DNA of 8,859 nt from an uncultured Catenibacterium sp. (GTDB taxonomy: Bacteria > Bacillota_I > Bacilli_A > Erysipelotrichales > Coprobacillaceae). How positions within the stretch are numbered: the stretch's first letter is position 1; every line of letters begins with the position of its first letter. The notes under the pieces are model-generated. The model saw nothing but the letters and a program-made list of their open reading frames with translations. It was not told the origin of the DNA and ran no database searches. Shown in pieces: positions 1-5,883 of the stretch. The translations under genes and the position numbers were made by a program. The stretch spans positions 1 through 8,859 of the forward strand of contig NZ_CAAFOM010000044.1 in assembly GCF_900764565.1 (NCBI RefSeq). The letters are read 5' to 3'.

Positions 1-12
1 AATATATAAGTT

Positions 13-38
13 ATATGTATAGATGTCCATATACATAT
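13..38. promoter_or_regulatory. 9-bp inverted repeat upstream of the mannose PTS operon
   Basis: ATATGTATA (13-21) and TATACATAT (30-38) are perfect inverted repeats separated by 8 nt. They lie about 50 bp before the first PTS gene, where an operator or activator site would be expected. The sequence is AT-rich, so a chance palindrome is possible. The left half shares the TGTATA core with repeats upstream of the tetR gene in this window. The function is inferred only. Confidence 0.35.
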
Positions 39-54
39 TGGGTATATCTTCGCT
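39..54 (+). promoter_or_regulatory. possible sigma-54 (-24/-12) promoter of the man operon
   Basis: A GG (40-41), ten bases, then GC (52-53) matches the invariant core of sigma-54 promoters. It is flanked by T39 and T54, giving TGG...T.GCT. The CAC part of the -24 box is not conserved, so the match is partial. The implied start near 65 leaves a short leader before the ribosome binding site at 78-82. Mannose PTS operons in Listeria, Enterococcus and lactobacilli are known to be sigma-54/LevR-type controlled. The competing reading is a weak sigma-A promoter using TATATC (43-48), or a promoter before the window. Confidence 0.3.
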
Positions 55-87
55 ACTTACTTACAATTATGAAAGGTAGGAGATAAA

Positions 88-1074
88 ATGGTAGGAATTA
101 TCCTTGCGAGTCATGGTAAATTCGCAGAAGGCATTTTCCAGTCAGGATCTATGATCTTTGGTGATCAGGCTAACGTTAAAGCCTGCACATTAATGCCTAG
201 CGAAGGACCAGATGATATTCGTAAAAAGATGGAAGAAGCGATTGCTGGTTTTGATAATCAGGATGAAGTATTATTCCTTGTAGACCTTTGGGGTGGAACA
301 CCATTCAATCAGGCAAGTGCTTTACTTAATGGACATGAAGATAAGTGGGCTATTGTCACTGGTTTAAATTTACCAATGTTGATTGAAACTTATGCATCTC
401 GTATGTCTATGGAAACAGCTCATGAAATCGCAACACATGTCACTGAAGTGGCAAGAGATGGTGTTAAACCAAAACCTGAAACACTAGAACCTAAGAAGGA
501 AGAAAAGGCAGCAGCTGCTGCACCAGCACCTCAGGGCGCTATTCCTGAAGGAACAGTTATTGGTGATGGTCACATCAAGTATGTATTAGCAAGAATTGAC
601 TCACGTTTATTACATGGTCAGGTTGCTACTGCATGGACTAAGACAACTCAGCCAAACCGTATCATCGTAGTATCTGATGGTGTGGCTCATGATGATCTTA
701 GAAAAGAAATGATTATTCAGGCAGCACCTCCAGGTGTTAAAGCTCACGTTGTACCAATCGATAAGATGATCCAGGTTGCTAAGGATCCACGTTTTGGTAA
801 CACAAAAGCATTAGTATTATTCGAAAACCCACAGGATGCACTTCGTGCAATCGAAGGTGGCGTAGACATCAAGACATTGAACTTAGGTTCTATGGCTCAT
901 TCACAGGGTAAAGTCGTTTGTACTAAAGCCGTATCAATGGGTCAGGATGATGTTGATACTATTGAAAAGATTATGGCTAAGGGTGTTAAATTTGATGTAC
1001 GTAAAGTACCAAATGATTCACCTGATAACATCAATGCAATCCTTAACAAAGCTAAAGAAGGATTGTCTAAATAA
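88..1074 (+). CDS. manL: PTS mannose-family EIIAB fusion protein
   Basis: This cytoplasmic phosphocarrier passes phosphate from HPr to the incoming sugar through the EIIC/EIID pair encoded next. Residues 1-125 are the EIIA domain: SHG near the N-terminus puts the phosphorylated His at 9, and VDLWGGTP (65-72) is the family's active-site Asp loop. Residues about 126-160 form a Lys/Glu- then Ala/Pro-rich hinge. Residues 163-328 are the EIIB domain, with RIDSRLLHGQV placing the second phospho-His at 176. The 328-aa length is normal for the fused AB form (ManX/ManL). The start is supported by AGGAG at 78-82, five bases before ATG. It is the first gene of a tightly spaced manLMNO operon with highly-expressed codon usage. 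The family is very secure. Mannose/glucose specificity is inferred from the overall resemblance and from the linked DUF956 gene. Confidence 0.96.
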   Translation: MVGIILASHGKFAEGIFQSGSMIFGDQANVKACTLMPSEGPDDIRKKMEEAIAGFDNQDEVLFLVDLWGGTPFNQASALLNGHEDKWAIVTGLNLPMLIETYASRMSMETAHEIATHVTEVARDGVKPKPETLEPKKEEKAAAAAPAPQGAIPEGTVIGDGHIKYVLARIDSRLLHGQVATAWTKTTQPNRIIVVSDGVAHDDLRKEMIIQAAPPGVKAHVVPIDKMIQVAKDPRFGNTKALVLFENPQDALRAIEGGVDIKTLNLGSMAHSQGKVVCTKAVSMGQDDVDTIEKIMAKGVKFDVRKVPNDSPDNINAILNKAKEGLSK

Positions 1075-1089
1075 GGGAGGAAATAATTT

Positions 1090-1905
1090 ATGTCAGCAAT
1101 TTCAATTGTGCTGATTGCGATTGTTGCTTTACTTGCAGGTATGGAAGGTATTCTTGATGAATTCCAGTTCCATCAGCCTCTAGTAGCATGTACGTTAATC
1201 GGCTTAGTTACTGGCCACTTAAAGGAAGGTATCATCCTTGGTGGTTCATTACAGATGATTGCCCTTGGTTGGGCAAACGTTGGTGCTGCTGTTGCACCAG
1301 ATGCTGCTCTTGCATCAGTTGCTTCAGCAATCATCATGGTATTAGGTTTACAGGGTGGTAGTACAAACGTTACTAACGCTATCAATACTTCTATCGCTGT
1401 TGCCGTTCCATTATCAGTTGCAGGTTTATTCTTAACAATGATTTGTCGTACTCTTGCAATCCCTATGGTTCACTTCATGGATGCAGCTGCAGAAAAAGGT
1501 GACTATAAGGCTATTGAAAGATGGCAGATTACTGCAATCTTAATGCAGGGTCTTCGTATCATGATCCCAGCAGTTATCCTTTGCTTCGTTCCAGCTAAAG
1601 CTGTAACAGGTGCATTAAATGCTATGCCAGCTTGGTTATCTGGTGGTATGGCTGTCGGCGGTGGTATGGTTGCCGCTGTAGGTTATGCAATGGTTATCAA
1701 CATGATGGCTACCAAAGAAACTTGGCCATTCTTCGCTCTTGGTTTCGTATTAGCAGCTATCTCAGAACTTACATTAATCGCATTAGGTGTTATTGGTGTT
1801 GTTCTTGCTTTAATCTATCTTGGATTAAAAGACAATGCTGGTAAAGGTAATGGTGGCGCTGGAGGATCTGGAGATCCACTTGGTGACATCTTAAACGACT
1901 ATTAA
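1090..1905 (+). CDS. manM: PTS mannose-family EIIC membrane subunit
   Basis: This integral membrane protein forms, with EIID, the sugar-translocating channel of the mannose PTS. The N-terminal motif GMEGILDEFQFHQPLVACTL (17-36) is the diagnostic EIIC signature with the conserved Glu/Asp/Gln/His positions, followed by GLVTG and the GGSLQMIALGWANVGAA stretch. Several hydrophobic helices follow through about residue 247. A Gly-rich linker ends in DPLGDILNDY, a tail that I recall from Firmicute mannose EIIC proteins. The 271-aa length is normal. The start has GGGAGG at 1075-1080, nine bases upstream, and lies 15 bp after the EIIAB stop, so the two are co-transcribed. Man-PTS EIIC/EIID are also the known receptors of class IIa bacteriocins in lactic acid bacteria and Listeria. 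Whether this one is a receptor cannot be told from sequence. Confidence 0.95.
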   Translation: MSAISIVLIAIVALLAGMEGILDEFQFHQPLVACTLIGLVTGHLKEGIILGGSLQMIALGWANVGAAVAPDAALASVASAIIMVLGLQGGSTNVTNAINTSIAVAVPLSVAGLFLTMICRTLAIPMVHFMDAAAEKGDYKAIERWQITAILMQGLRIMIPAVILCFVPAKAVTGALNAMPAWLSGGMAVGGGMVAAVGYAMVINMMATKETWPFFALGFVLAAISELTLIALGVIGVVLALIYLGLKDNAGKGNGGAGGSGDPLGDILNDY

Positions 1906-1925
1906 TCTGAAGGAGGACGAACATT

Positions 1926-2843
1926 ATGGCAGATAAGATTACACTATCTAAAAAAGATAGAATGGACGTATGCTGGCGTCATCAGTTCCTTCAGGGTTCT
2001 TGGAACTATGAACGTATGCAGAATGGTGGTTGGTGTTATTCAATTATCCCAGCTATCAAGAAATTATATAGTAAAGAAGAAGATAGAGCCGCTGCATTAA
2101 AGCGTCATCTAGAATTCTATAATACACATCCTTATGTATCAGCTCCAGTTATGGGTGTTACATTAGCACTTGAAGAAGAACGTGCAAATGGTATGCCTGT
2201 AGATGACCAGACTGTACAGGGTGTTAAAGTTGGTATGATGGGACCTCTTGCTGGTGTTGGTGACCCAGTATTCTGGTTTACAGTAAGACCAATCTTAGGT
2301 GCATTAGGTGCTTCACTTGCATTATCAGGAAGCATTGTTGGACCATTATTATTCTTCGTAGTATGGAACTTAGTACGTATCGCATTCTTATGGTATACAC
2401 AGGAATTCGGTTACAAAGTAGGTACTTCTATTGCTAAGGATATGTCAGGAGGACTTCTTGGTAAAGTTACTGAAGGTGCTTCTATCCTTGGTATGTTCAT
2501 CATCGGTGCATTAGTACAGAGATGGGTATCAATCAGCTTCACTCCAGTAGTATCTCAGGTTACTCAGTCTAAAGGTGCTTATATCGAATGGGATAAGTTA
2601 CCAAAGGGTGCTGCAGGTATCAAAGAAGCATTAACTCAGTATGCTTCACTTGGTGCTAATGGATTAAACCAGACTAAGGTTACTACTTTACAGCAGAACT
2701 TAGACCAGTTAGTTCCTGGCTTAGCAGCATTATTACTTACATTATTATGCTGTTACTTATTAAAGAAAAAGGTATCTCCAATCGTTATCATCATCGCATT
2801 ATTCATTGTTGGTATCGTTGCAAGAGTTATCGGTATTATGTAA
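1926..2843 (+). CDS. manN: PTS mannose-family EIID membrane subunit
   Basis: This is the partner of EIIC in the mannose permease. The N-terminal cytoplasmic part has WRHQFLQGSWNYERMQ (17-32) and HPYVSAPVMGVTLALEEE (68-85). These are followed by the hallmark GVKVGMMGPLAGVGDPVFW (99-117). Helices fall near 125-157, 183-203 and 262-300. Residues about 205-262 are a polar insert between helices, matching the extracellular loop present in the mannose/glucose EIID subgroup that contacts bacteriocins. The 305-aa length is normal. AGGAGG (1911-1916) precedes the start by nine bases, and the gap from manM is 20 bp. The gene ends in two consecutive TAA codons. A hairpin at 2849-2869 separates it from manO. 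Confidence 0.95.
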   Translation: MADKITLSKKDRMDVCWRHQFLQGSWNYERMQNGGWCYSIIPAIKKLYSKEEDRAAALKRHLEFYNTHPYVSAPVMGVTLALEEERANGMPVDDQTVQGVKVGMMGPLAGVGDPVFWFTVRPILGALGASLALSGSIVGPLLFFVVWNLVRIAFLWYTQEFGYKVGTSIAKDMSGGLLGKVTEGASILGMFIIGALVQRWVSISFTPVVSQVTQSKGAYIEWDKLPKGAAGIKEALTQYASLGANGLNQTKVTTLQQNLDQLVPGLAALLLTLLCCYLLKKKVSPIVIIIALFIVGIVARVIGIM

Positions 2844-2848
2844 TAACT

Positions 2849-2869
2849 AGAGGCAGTTTAACTGCCTCT
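2849..2869 (+). terminator. intra-operon hairpin between manN and manO (partial terminator or mRNA-stabilising stem)
   Basis: AGAGGCAGTT and AACTGCCTCT form a perfect 10-bp inverted repeat around a single base; a real stem would be about 8 bp with a 5-nt loop. It is followed by TTATCTTT, a broken T-tract, and then directly by the AAGGAGG of manO. The position suggests partial termination or protection of the upstream PTS mRNA, setting manO below manLMN. The weak T-tract argues against full termination. Confidence 0.6.
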
Positions 2870-2890
2870 TATCTTTAAGGAGGAAATAAA

Positions 2891-3289
2891 ATGGCACAAT
2901 CACAAAATACACAAGTAGATTTTTCAATCAAAGCAACATCACTCAATGGTTTAACTAACTATGGGGATGTCATGGTAGGGGACAAAGCCTTTGAGTTCTA
3001 TAATGAAAAGAATAAAGAAGACTTTATTCAGATTCCATGGGAAGAAATTGATTACATCAGTGCTTCTGTATACTTTAATAAGAAAATTGCGCGTTTCGCT
3101 ATATTCACTAAAAACAACGGTCATTTTACTTTCTCTACACGTGATAATGTGAAAACATTACAGGTGGTCGGAAATCATTTTCCAAAAGAAAAAATGTATC
3201 GTTCCCCTACGTTCTTTACCATTATAAAACGAGGATTAAGATACATCTTTGACTCCAATTATCGACACAAAGTAAATGGTCAGGCCTAA
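2891..3289 (+). CDS. manO: DUF956 family protein ManO, mannose operon accessory protein
   Basis: This is a 132-aa soluble protein of the DUF956/ManO family, which is found at the end of mannose-PTS operons in Firmicutes and is thought to modulate operon expression or activity. No catalytic motif is visible. After a short N-terminus the sequence looks like alternating beta strands: a basic/aromatic segment QIPWEEIDYISASVYFNKK (47-65), then FAIFTKNNGHFTFSTRD (69-85), then a C-terminal helix. This resembles a bacterial PH-like fold (my inference). The C-terminus is Arg/Lys-rich (RGLRYIFDSNYRHK). The start has AAGGAGG at 2877-2883 with a 7-base spacer. Its stop codon lies just before the loop of the operon terminator's hairpin. 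It is co-transcribed with manLMN if transcription passes the hairpin at 2849-2869. Confidence 0.88.
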   Translation: MAQSQNTQVDFSIKATSLNGLTNYGDVMVGDKAFEFYNEKNKEDFIQIPWEEIDYISASVYFNKKIARFAIFTKNNGHFTFSTRDNVKTLQVVGNHFPKEKMYRSPTFFTIIKRGLRYIFDSNYRHKVNGQA

Positions 3290-3308
3290 TTGCCTGATCA
3301 TTTTTTTT
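3274..3308 (+). terminator. intrinsic terminator of the manLMNO operon
   Basis: A 12-bp stem (3274-3285 with 3292-3303, one G-U wobble) encloses a 6-nt loop and runs into eight consecutive T (3301-3308). The wobble pairs only in the plus-strand RNA (it would be C/A on the minus strand), which supports this orientation. It overlaps the last codons of manO and the stop codon of the convergent tetR gene. Confidence 0.9.
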
Positions 3309-3864
3309 CGGTTCCATGAAGAATAAGATCTGTGAGGATATGAGATAGTTCCTCAATAGAAATATCATGATTATTCATAAACCAGTTCATATAAACAGAT
3401 AAAATACCAGGAATATAGAAATCAGCCACAAGATTAAACTTCTGTAAATCTAATTCCTGTTTTTCTTCAATACGTTTTTGAATATATTCTTTTATAGCTT
3501 CTACGATCTTTACTATTAAAATAGAACGATTATTTGTCTTGAAAAGATGACTAAAGAAATCTAAGTCACTATTGATGATTTCAGTAAACTGGACAAAGGT
3601 TTCTGTTAAGAAGTCAGTCATATTTGTGAATTCTATTGTATCTAGTCTTTTGATGAATGTATCAACCATCATGTTTTCTATTTCTTCCATTACTTCATAG
3701 ATGTCTGAATAGTAGTTATAGAACGTTTTACGGTTGATATCTGCTTTTTTAGAGATGTCAGTGATTGTAATATGATTGATTTCTTTTTCGGATAAGAGTT
3801 CTACAAAAGCATTGTATATTGCACGTTTTGTCTTAAGAATACGTCTATCCATCTTTTTATCCAT
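3298..3864 (-). CDS. TetR/AcrR-family transcriptional regulator
   Basis: This is a 188-aa DNA-binding repressor-type protein. Residues about 7-55 are the TetR N-terminal domain: RRILKTKRAIYNAFVELL forms the first helix. The helix-turn-helix is ITITDISKKADINRKTFYNYY (32-52), with the typical KTFYNYY recognition helix. The C-terminal domain ends in ADFYIPGILSVYMNWFMNN and ISIEELSHILTDLI. This pattern fits the DhaS-like TetR C-terminal family (PF14278 type), and the ligand is unknown. The start MDKKMDRR is supported by a modest GTGAG eight bases upstream; an ATG four codons later is possible. The gene is convergent with manO and divergent from the HD-domain gene, which is a likely target along with its own promoter. 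Control of the man operon is possible but unproven. Confidence 0.9.
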   Translation of the reverse strand: MDKKMDRRILKTKRAIYNAFVELLSEKEINHITITDISKKADINRKTFYNYYSDIYEVMEEIENMMVDTFIKRLDTIEFTNMTDFLTETFVQFTEIINSDLDFFSHLFKTNNRSILIVKIVEAIKEYIQKRIEEKQELDLQKFNLVADFYIPGILSVYMNWFMNNHDISIEELSHILTDLILHGTEKK

Positions 3865-3887
3865 AGTTATATCTCACTTTCAAGTAA

Positions 3888-3916
3888 AAATGTATAATTG
3901 TCATCAAATGTATAAT
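3888..3916. repeat. direct repeat AAATGTATAAT, 18-bp period, candidate TetR operator
   Basis: AAATGTATAAT occurs at 3888-3898 and again exactly at 3906-3916. The repeats lie between the predicted tetR transcription start (near 3941) and its start codon (3864), which suits autorepression. TetR proteins usually bind palindromes, so a direct repeat is atypical. The AT-richness makes chance recurrence possible, but an exact 11-mer repeated this close is unusual. Confidence 0.4.
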
Positions 3917-3947
3917 ATTCTGACCATGTTTTTATTTATATGTCTAT

Positions 3948-3977
3948 ATTATAATACATGCGGAATAAATGTTTCAA
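3948..3977 (-). promoter_or_regulatory. sigma-A promoter for tetR
   Basis: On the minus strand, TTGAAA (3977-3972) and TATAAT (3953-3948) are separated by 18 bp, a good sigma-A match, with initiation expected near 3941. The -10 lies in the near-palindrome ATTATAAT (3948-3955). This also supplies a plus-strand TATAAT (3950-3955) that could serve the HD gene, although no good plus-strand -35 is seen. If both are used, the divergent promoters overlap. Confidence 0.55.
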
Positions 3978-3994
3978 TAAGAGAGGGTTCATGA

Positions 3995-4429
3995 ATGACA
4001 TATATTATTCAAAAGAAATTACGTTATCTAGAGAATTTTGGTCGTATCAATGAAACAAAGAACTTCATCCAGCATGGTTCTATTTCTGTTTATACACATT
4101 GTGTGAATGTGGCTTATATGAGTGTTAAAATAGCCAAATGGCTTCCAATACAAGTTAATATGGATGCATTAGTCATAGGTGCATTATTACATGATTATTT
4201 CTTATATGACTGGCATGATGGAGAAGGCAGAAGATTACATGGATTTACTCATCCAGGATGTGCTTATAAAAATGCAGAAAAGGATTATACATTATCACCA
4301 TGTGTTAAAAATATTATAGTAAGACATATGTTTCCTTTGACTCCGGTACCTCCAACATGTAGAGAGGCATGGATTGTGTGTATTGCGGATAAGATCTGTG
4401 CAATAGAAGAGACACTATTTAGAAGATAA
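3995..4429 (+). CDS. small HD-domain protein (putative metal-dependent phosphohydrolase)
   Basis: This 144-aa cytoplasmic protein has the HD superfamily metal-ligand pattern: H35 in VYTHCVNVA, H66-D67 in GALLHDYFLYDWHD, H86 in GFTHPG, H111 in VRHMFP and D132 in IADKICA. The family hydrolyses phosphoester bonds of nucleotides or related molecules. The substrate cannot be told from sequence. GAGAGGG (3981-3987) lies seven bases before this ATG. A closer upstream ATG at 3991 is in another frame that stops after 20 codons. The gene is divergent from tetR and followed at once by its own terminator, so it is probably monocistronic and TetR-controlled. It is shorter than multi-domain HD proteins but typical for stand-alone HD hydrolases of this kind. 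Confidence 0.85.
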   Translation: MTYIIQKKLRYLENFGRINETKNFIQHGSISVYTHCVNVAYMSVKIAKWLPIQVNMDALVIGALLHDYFLYDWHDGEGRRLHGFTHPGCAYKNAEKDYTLSPCVKNIIVRHMFPLTPVPPTCREAWIVCIADKICAIEETLFRR

Positions 4430-4451
4430 GCTAGAGATTTCTAGCTTTTTT
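4428..4451 (+). terminator. intrinsic terminator of the HD-domain gene
   Basis: AAGCTAGA (4428-4435) pairs perfectly with TCTAGCTT (4440-4447) around a 4-nt loop. The T-run 4446-4451 ends the structure. It overlaps the last bases of the stop codon. Confidence 0.8.
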
Positions 4452-4469
4452 ATATCTTGATAAGAACGC

Positions 4470-4517
4470 AAAAAAGCAACTACCTCATGTCTCTGGTAAA
4501 GTTTGAGGTAGTTACTT
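4470..4517 (-). terminator. intrinsic terminator of the candidate small RNA
   Basis: In the minus-strand RNA, 4517-4504 pairs with 4487-4474 as a continuous 14-bp stem including one U-G wobble, with a 16-nt loop. It runs into six U (4475-4470). On the plus strand the wobble becomes an A/C mismatch, so the structure is better formed as minus-strand RNA. It may also end read-through from the kinase gene upstream. Confidence 0.8.
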
Positions 4518-4565
4518 ACCGAAAATAAACCAAAGGACAACCGCTTGCTGGTTGTTCCTTCTTCG
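4470..4565 (-). ncRNA. candidate small RNA of about 95 nt, unassigned family
   Basis: A near-consensus promoter (4571-4599) predicts transcription starting near 4565, and an intrinsic terminator ends it near 4470. Between them lie a 5' hairpin and a single-stranded U-rich linker. The hairpin is AAGGAACAACC (4560-4550) pairing with GGTTGTCCTT (4542-4533) with one bulged A and loop AGCAAGC. The linker precedes the 14-bp terminator stem. There is no ATG-started reading frame of any length inside. It lies between the HD gene terminator and the end of the kinase gene, and no minus-strand gene follows closely, so it is not obviously a riboswitch leader. I do not recognise a known family (it is not SRP RNA or tracrRNA by eye). 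The alternative is that it is the 3' UTR of the kinase operon. Confidence 0.6.
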
Positions 4566-4570
4566 TCTTT

Positions 4571-4599
4571 ATTATAGTTTATGACCCAATTAAAGTCAA
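4571..4599 (-). promoter_or_regulatory. near-consensus sigma-A promoter driving the candidate small RNA
   Basis: On the minus strand TTGACT (4599-4594), exactly 17 bp, then a perfect TATAAT (4576-4571). This is the best promoter match in the window, and no protein start follows it. It sits 31 bp past the kinase stop codon. Confidence 0.75.
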
Positions 4600-4629
4600 T
4601 AAAGGTATCTTGCTAGCTTGCTGTGGTTA

Positions 4630-5883
4630 TCAGTACAGCTTGATTTTAGCTTTTAATTTGATTTGAACACTAAAATAACGGTATGAGTAATCATAGGTGA
4701 TCTCTCCATGATATTTATTGACTATATTCATAATAGAATGCATCCCAAATCCATGACCGTAATTTTCTTTAGTTGTATTGAAGTTTGGGTTATCTATAAG
4801 AGGATTATTGATACTGGTATTCTTAATATCAATAATGAGACCATTATCCTCTTTATAAATATCAAGAATAATCTTCTTGATAGACTTTGATGTACAATTC
4901 TCAATCGCATTGTCTAATAGATTACCTAATAATACATAGAAATCTACCTTATCCATAGGAATATCATCATCAAATTGACTTGCTATAAATTCAATATTCT
5001 TATCTTTAATCTTAGATAATTGAGAAGCTAATATAAGATTCAAAGATGCATTACCCGTGTCCACTGTTTGTGTTTCATTTATTCTATGTAATTGATTATT
5101 GATATGATTATGCAGTGATTCGTAATCTTTTTTTTCACAATCATCTAGTAATGACAACAATATATGGTTCATATCATGCTTGATTTTTCTTATCTCATTC
5201 ATATGAGTCATGATATTTTCATAATTCTTTTTATTGAATTTTAATTCCTCATTGTTTAATTTCACGAGATAATTCTCTTTCTCTATACTTAATATCTTAT
5301 TCACCATCTGATAGATCAATATTACAAGAATAGTGATTAATACAATTTCTATAGAACTTTCAAGAGGAAGAGATCCTTTCTTGAAAATAGTAATAAGATA
5401 AGACAAATAGATGAGTATTAATACAGAATGGATACCAAGATAGAAAGCGGTATATTCTCTCATACGTGTTAAGTAATTTTTAAACAAATGTCCTGTAAGA
5501 AGTAAGAATAGACATAAAAGGATATCTGATCCATAGATTGTATCATGAATAGGTAAGACTAAATCATATATGAAAATAGTCATACCCCATGTCATAATCA
5601 CATAGGTAAGAACCTTAAGAAAGATAAAATAAAGTGATATAAATAGACTTTCTAGAAGACTGTCCTGCTTAAACAGAACTAAGCATAACCCTAATATACA
5701 CAGACTTATAAGTCCATTATATATAAACATAGAAGAAATAATAGAAACAGAAGATAATAATACAACTGAACCAATATACTTGATTAGATTTTCTTTAATG
5801 TTTATAGAATAGACATAATAGAAGAATGACAACAACATCAAAGAACATGTGATGAAACTTATACTATTTGTTTCTAGCATCAT
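4630..5883 (-). CDS. AgrC-type (HPK10/GHKL) membrane sensor histidine kinase
   Basis: This is a 417-aa sensor kinase. Residues 1-198 hold six or seven hydrophobic helices (about 6-25, 33-55, 57-72, 78-110, 119-135, 144-167, 177-198) with no large extracellular domain. That layout is typical of kinases that sense peptides through the membrane domain (AgrC, BlpH, ComD type). Residues 200-225 are a charged linker helix. H236 in IRKIKHDMNH is the predicted phosphorylated His. GNLLDNAIENC (320-330) is the N-box, and GHGFGMHSI (376-384) is the G-box of the GHKL ATPase. The start overlaps the regulator gene by 4 nt (ATGA) and has a strong AAGGAGGTG site seven to ten bases upstream; a second ATG follows immediately. 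It pairs with the LytTR regulator. The ligand is unknown, and no AgrB or AgrD gene is seen here. Confidence 0.92.
   Translation of the reverse strand: MMLETNSISFITCSLMLLSFFYYVYSINIKENLIKYIGSVVLLSSVSIISSMFIYNGLISLCILGLCLVLFKQDSLLESLFISLYFIFLKVLTYVIMTWGMTIFIYDLVLPIHDTIYGSDILLCLFLLLTGHLFKNYLTRMREYTAFYLGIHSVLILIYLSYLITIFKKGSLPLESSIEIVLITILVILIYQMVNKILSIEKENYLVKLNNEELKFNKKNYENIMTHMNEIRKIKHDMNHILLSLLDDCEKKDYESLHNHINNQLHRINETQTVDTGNASLNLILASQLSKIKDKNIEFIASQFDDDIPMDKVDFYVLLGNLLDNAIENCTSKSIKKIILDIYKEDNGLIIDIKNTSINNPLIDNPNFNTTKENYGHGFGMHSIMNIVNKYHGEITYDYSYRYFSVQIKLKAKIKLY

Noticed and set aside
1173..1385. Antisense open frame inside manM
   Set aside because: Shadow of a highly biased coding gene; no ribosome site or recognisable protein.
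2132..2335. Antisense open frame inside manN
   Set aside because: Same reason: codon-bias shadow.
3776..3994. Plus-strand open frame ending just before the HD gene
   Set aside because: It is antisense to the tetR N-terminus and promoter, with no ribosome site.
4504..4513. TGAGGTAGTT equals the 5' end of the animal let-7 microRNA apart from the last base
   Set aside because: Only ten bases, in a bacterial terminator stem; coincidence.
4432..4541. Minus-strand frame open from a TTG in the candidate sRNA, about 40 codons
   Set aside because: The TTG lies in a stem with poor spacing from any ribosome site, the frame runs through the terminator, and it reads the HD gene antisense; no peptide-like pattern.
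4470..4565. tracrRNA, SRP RNA or a riboswitch for the candidate RNA
   Set aside because: No cas genes or CRISPR repeats in the window, no GGAAG-type SRP loop, and no minus-strand gene closely downstream.
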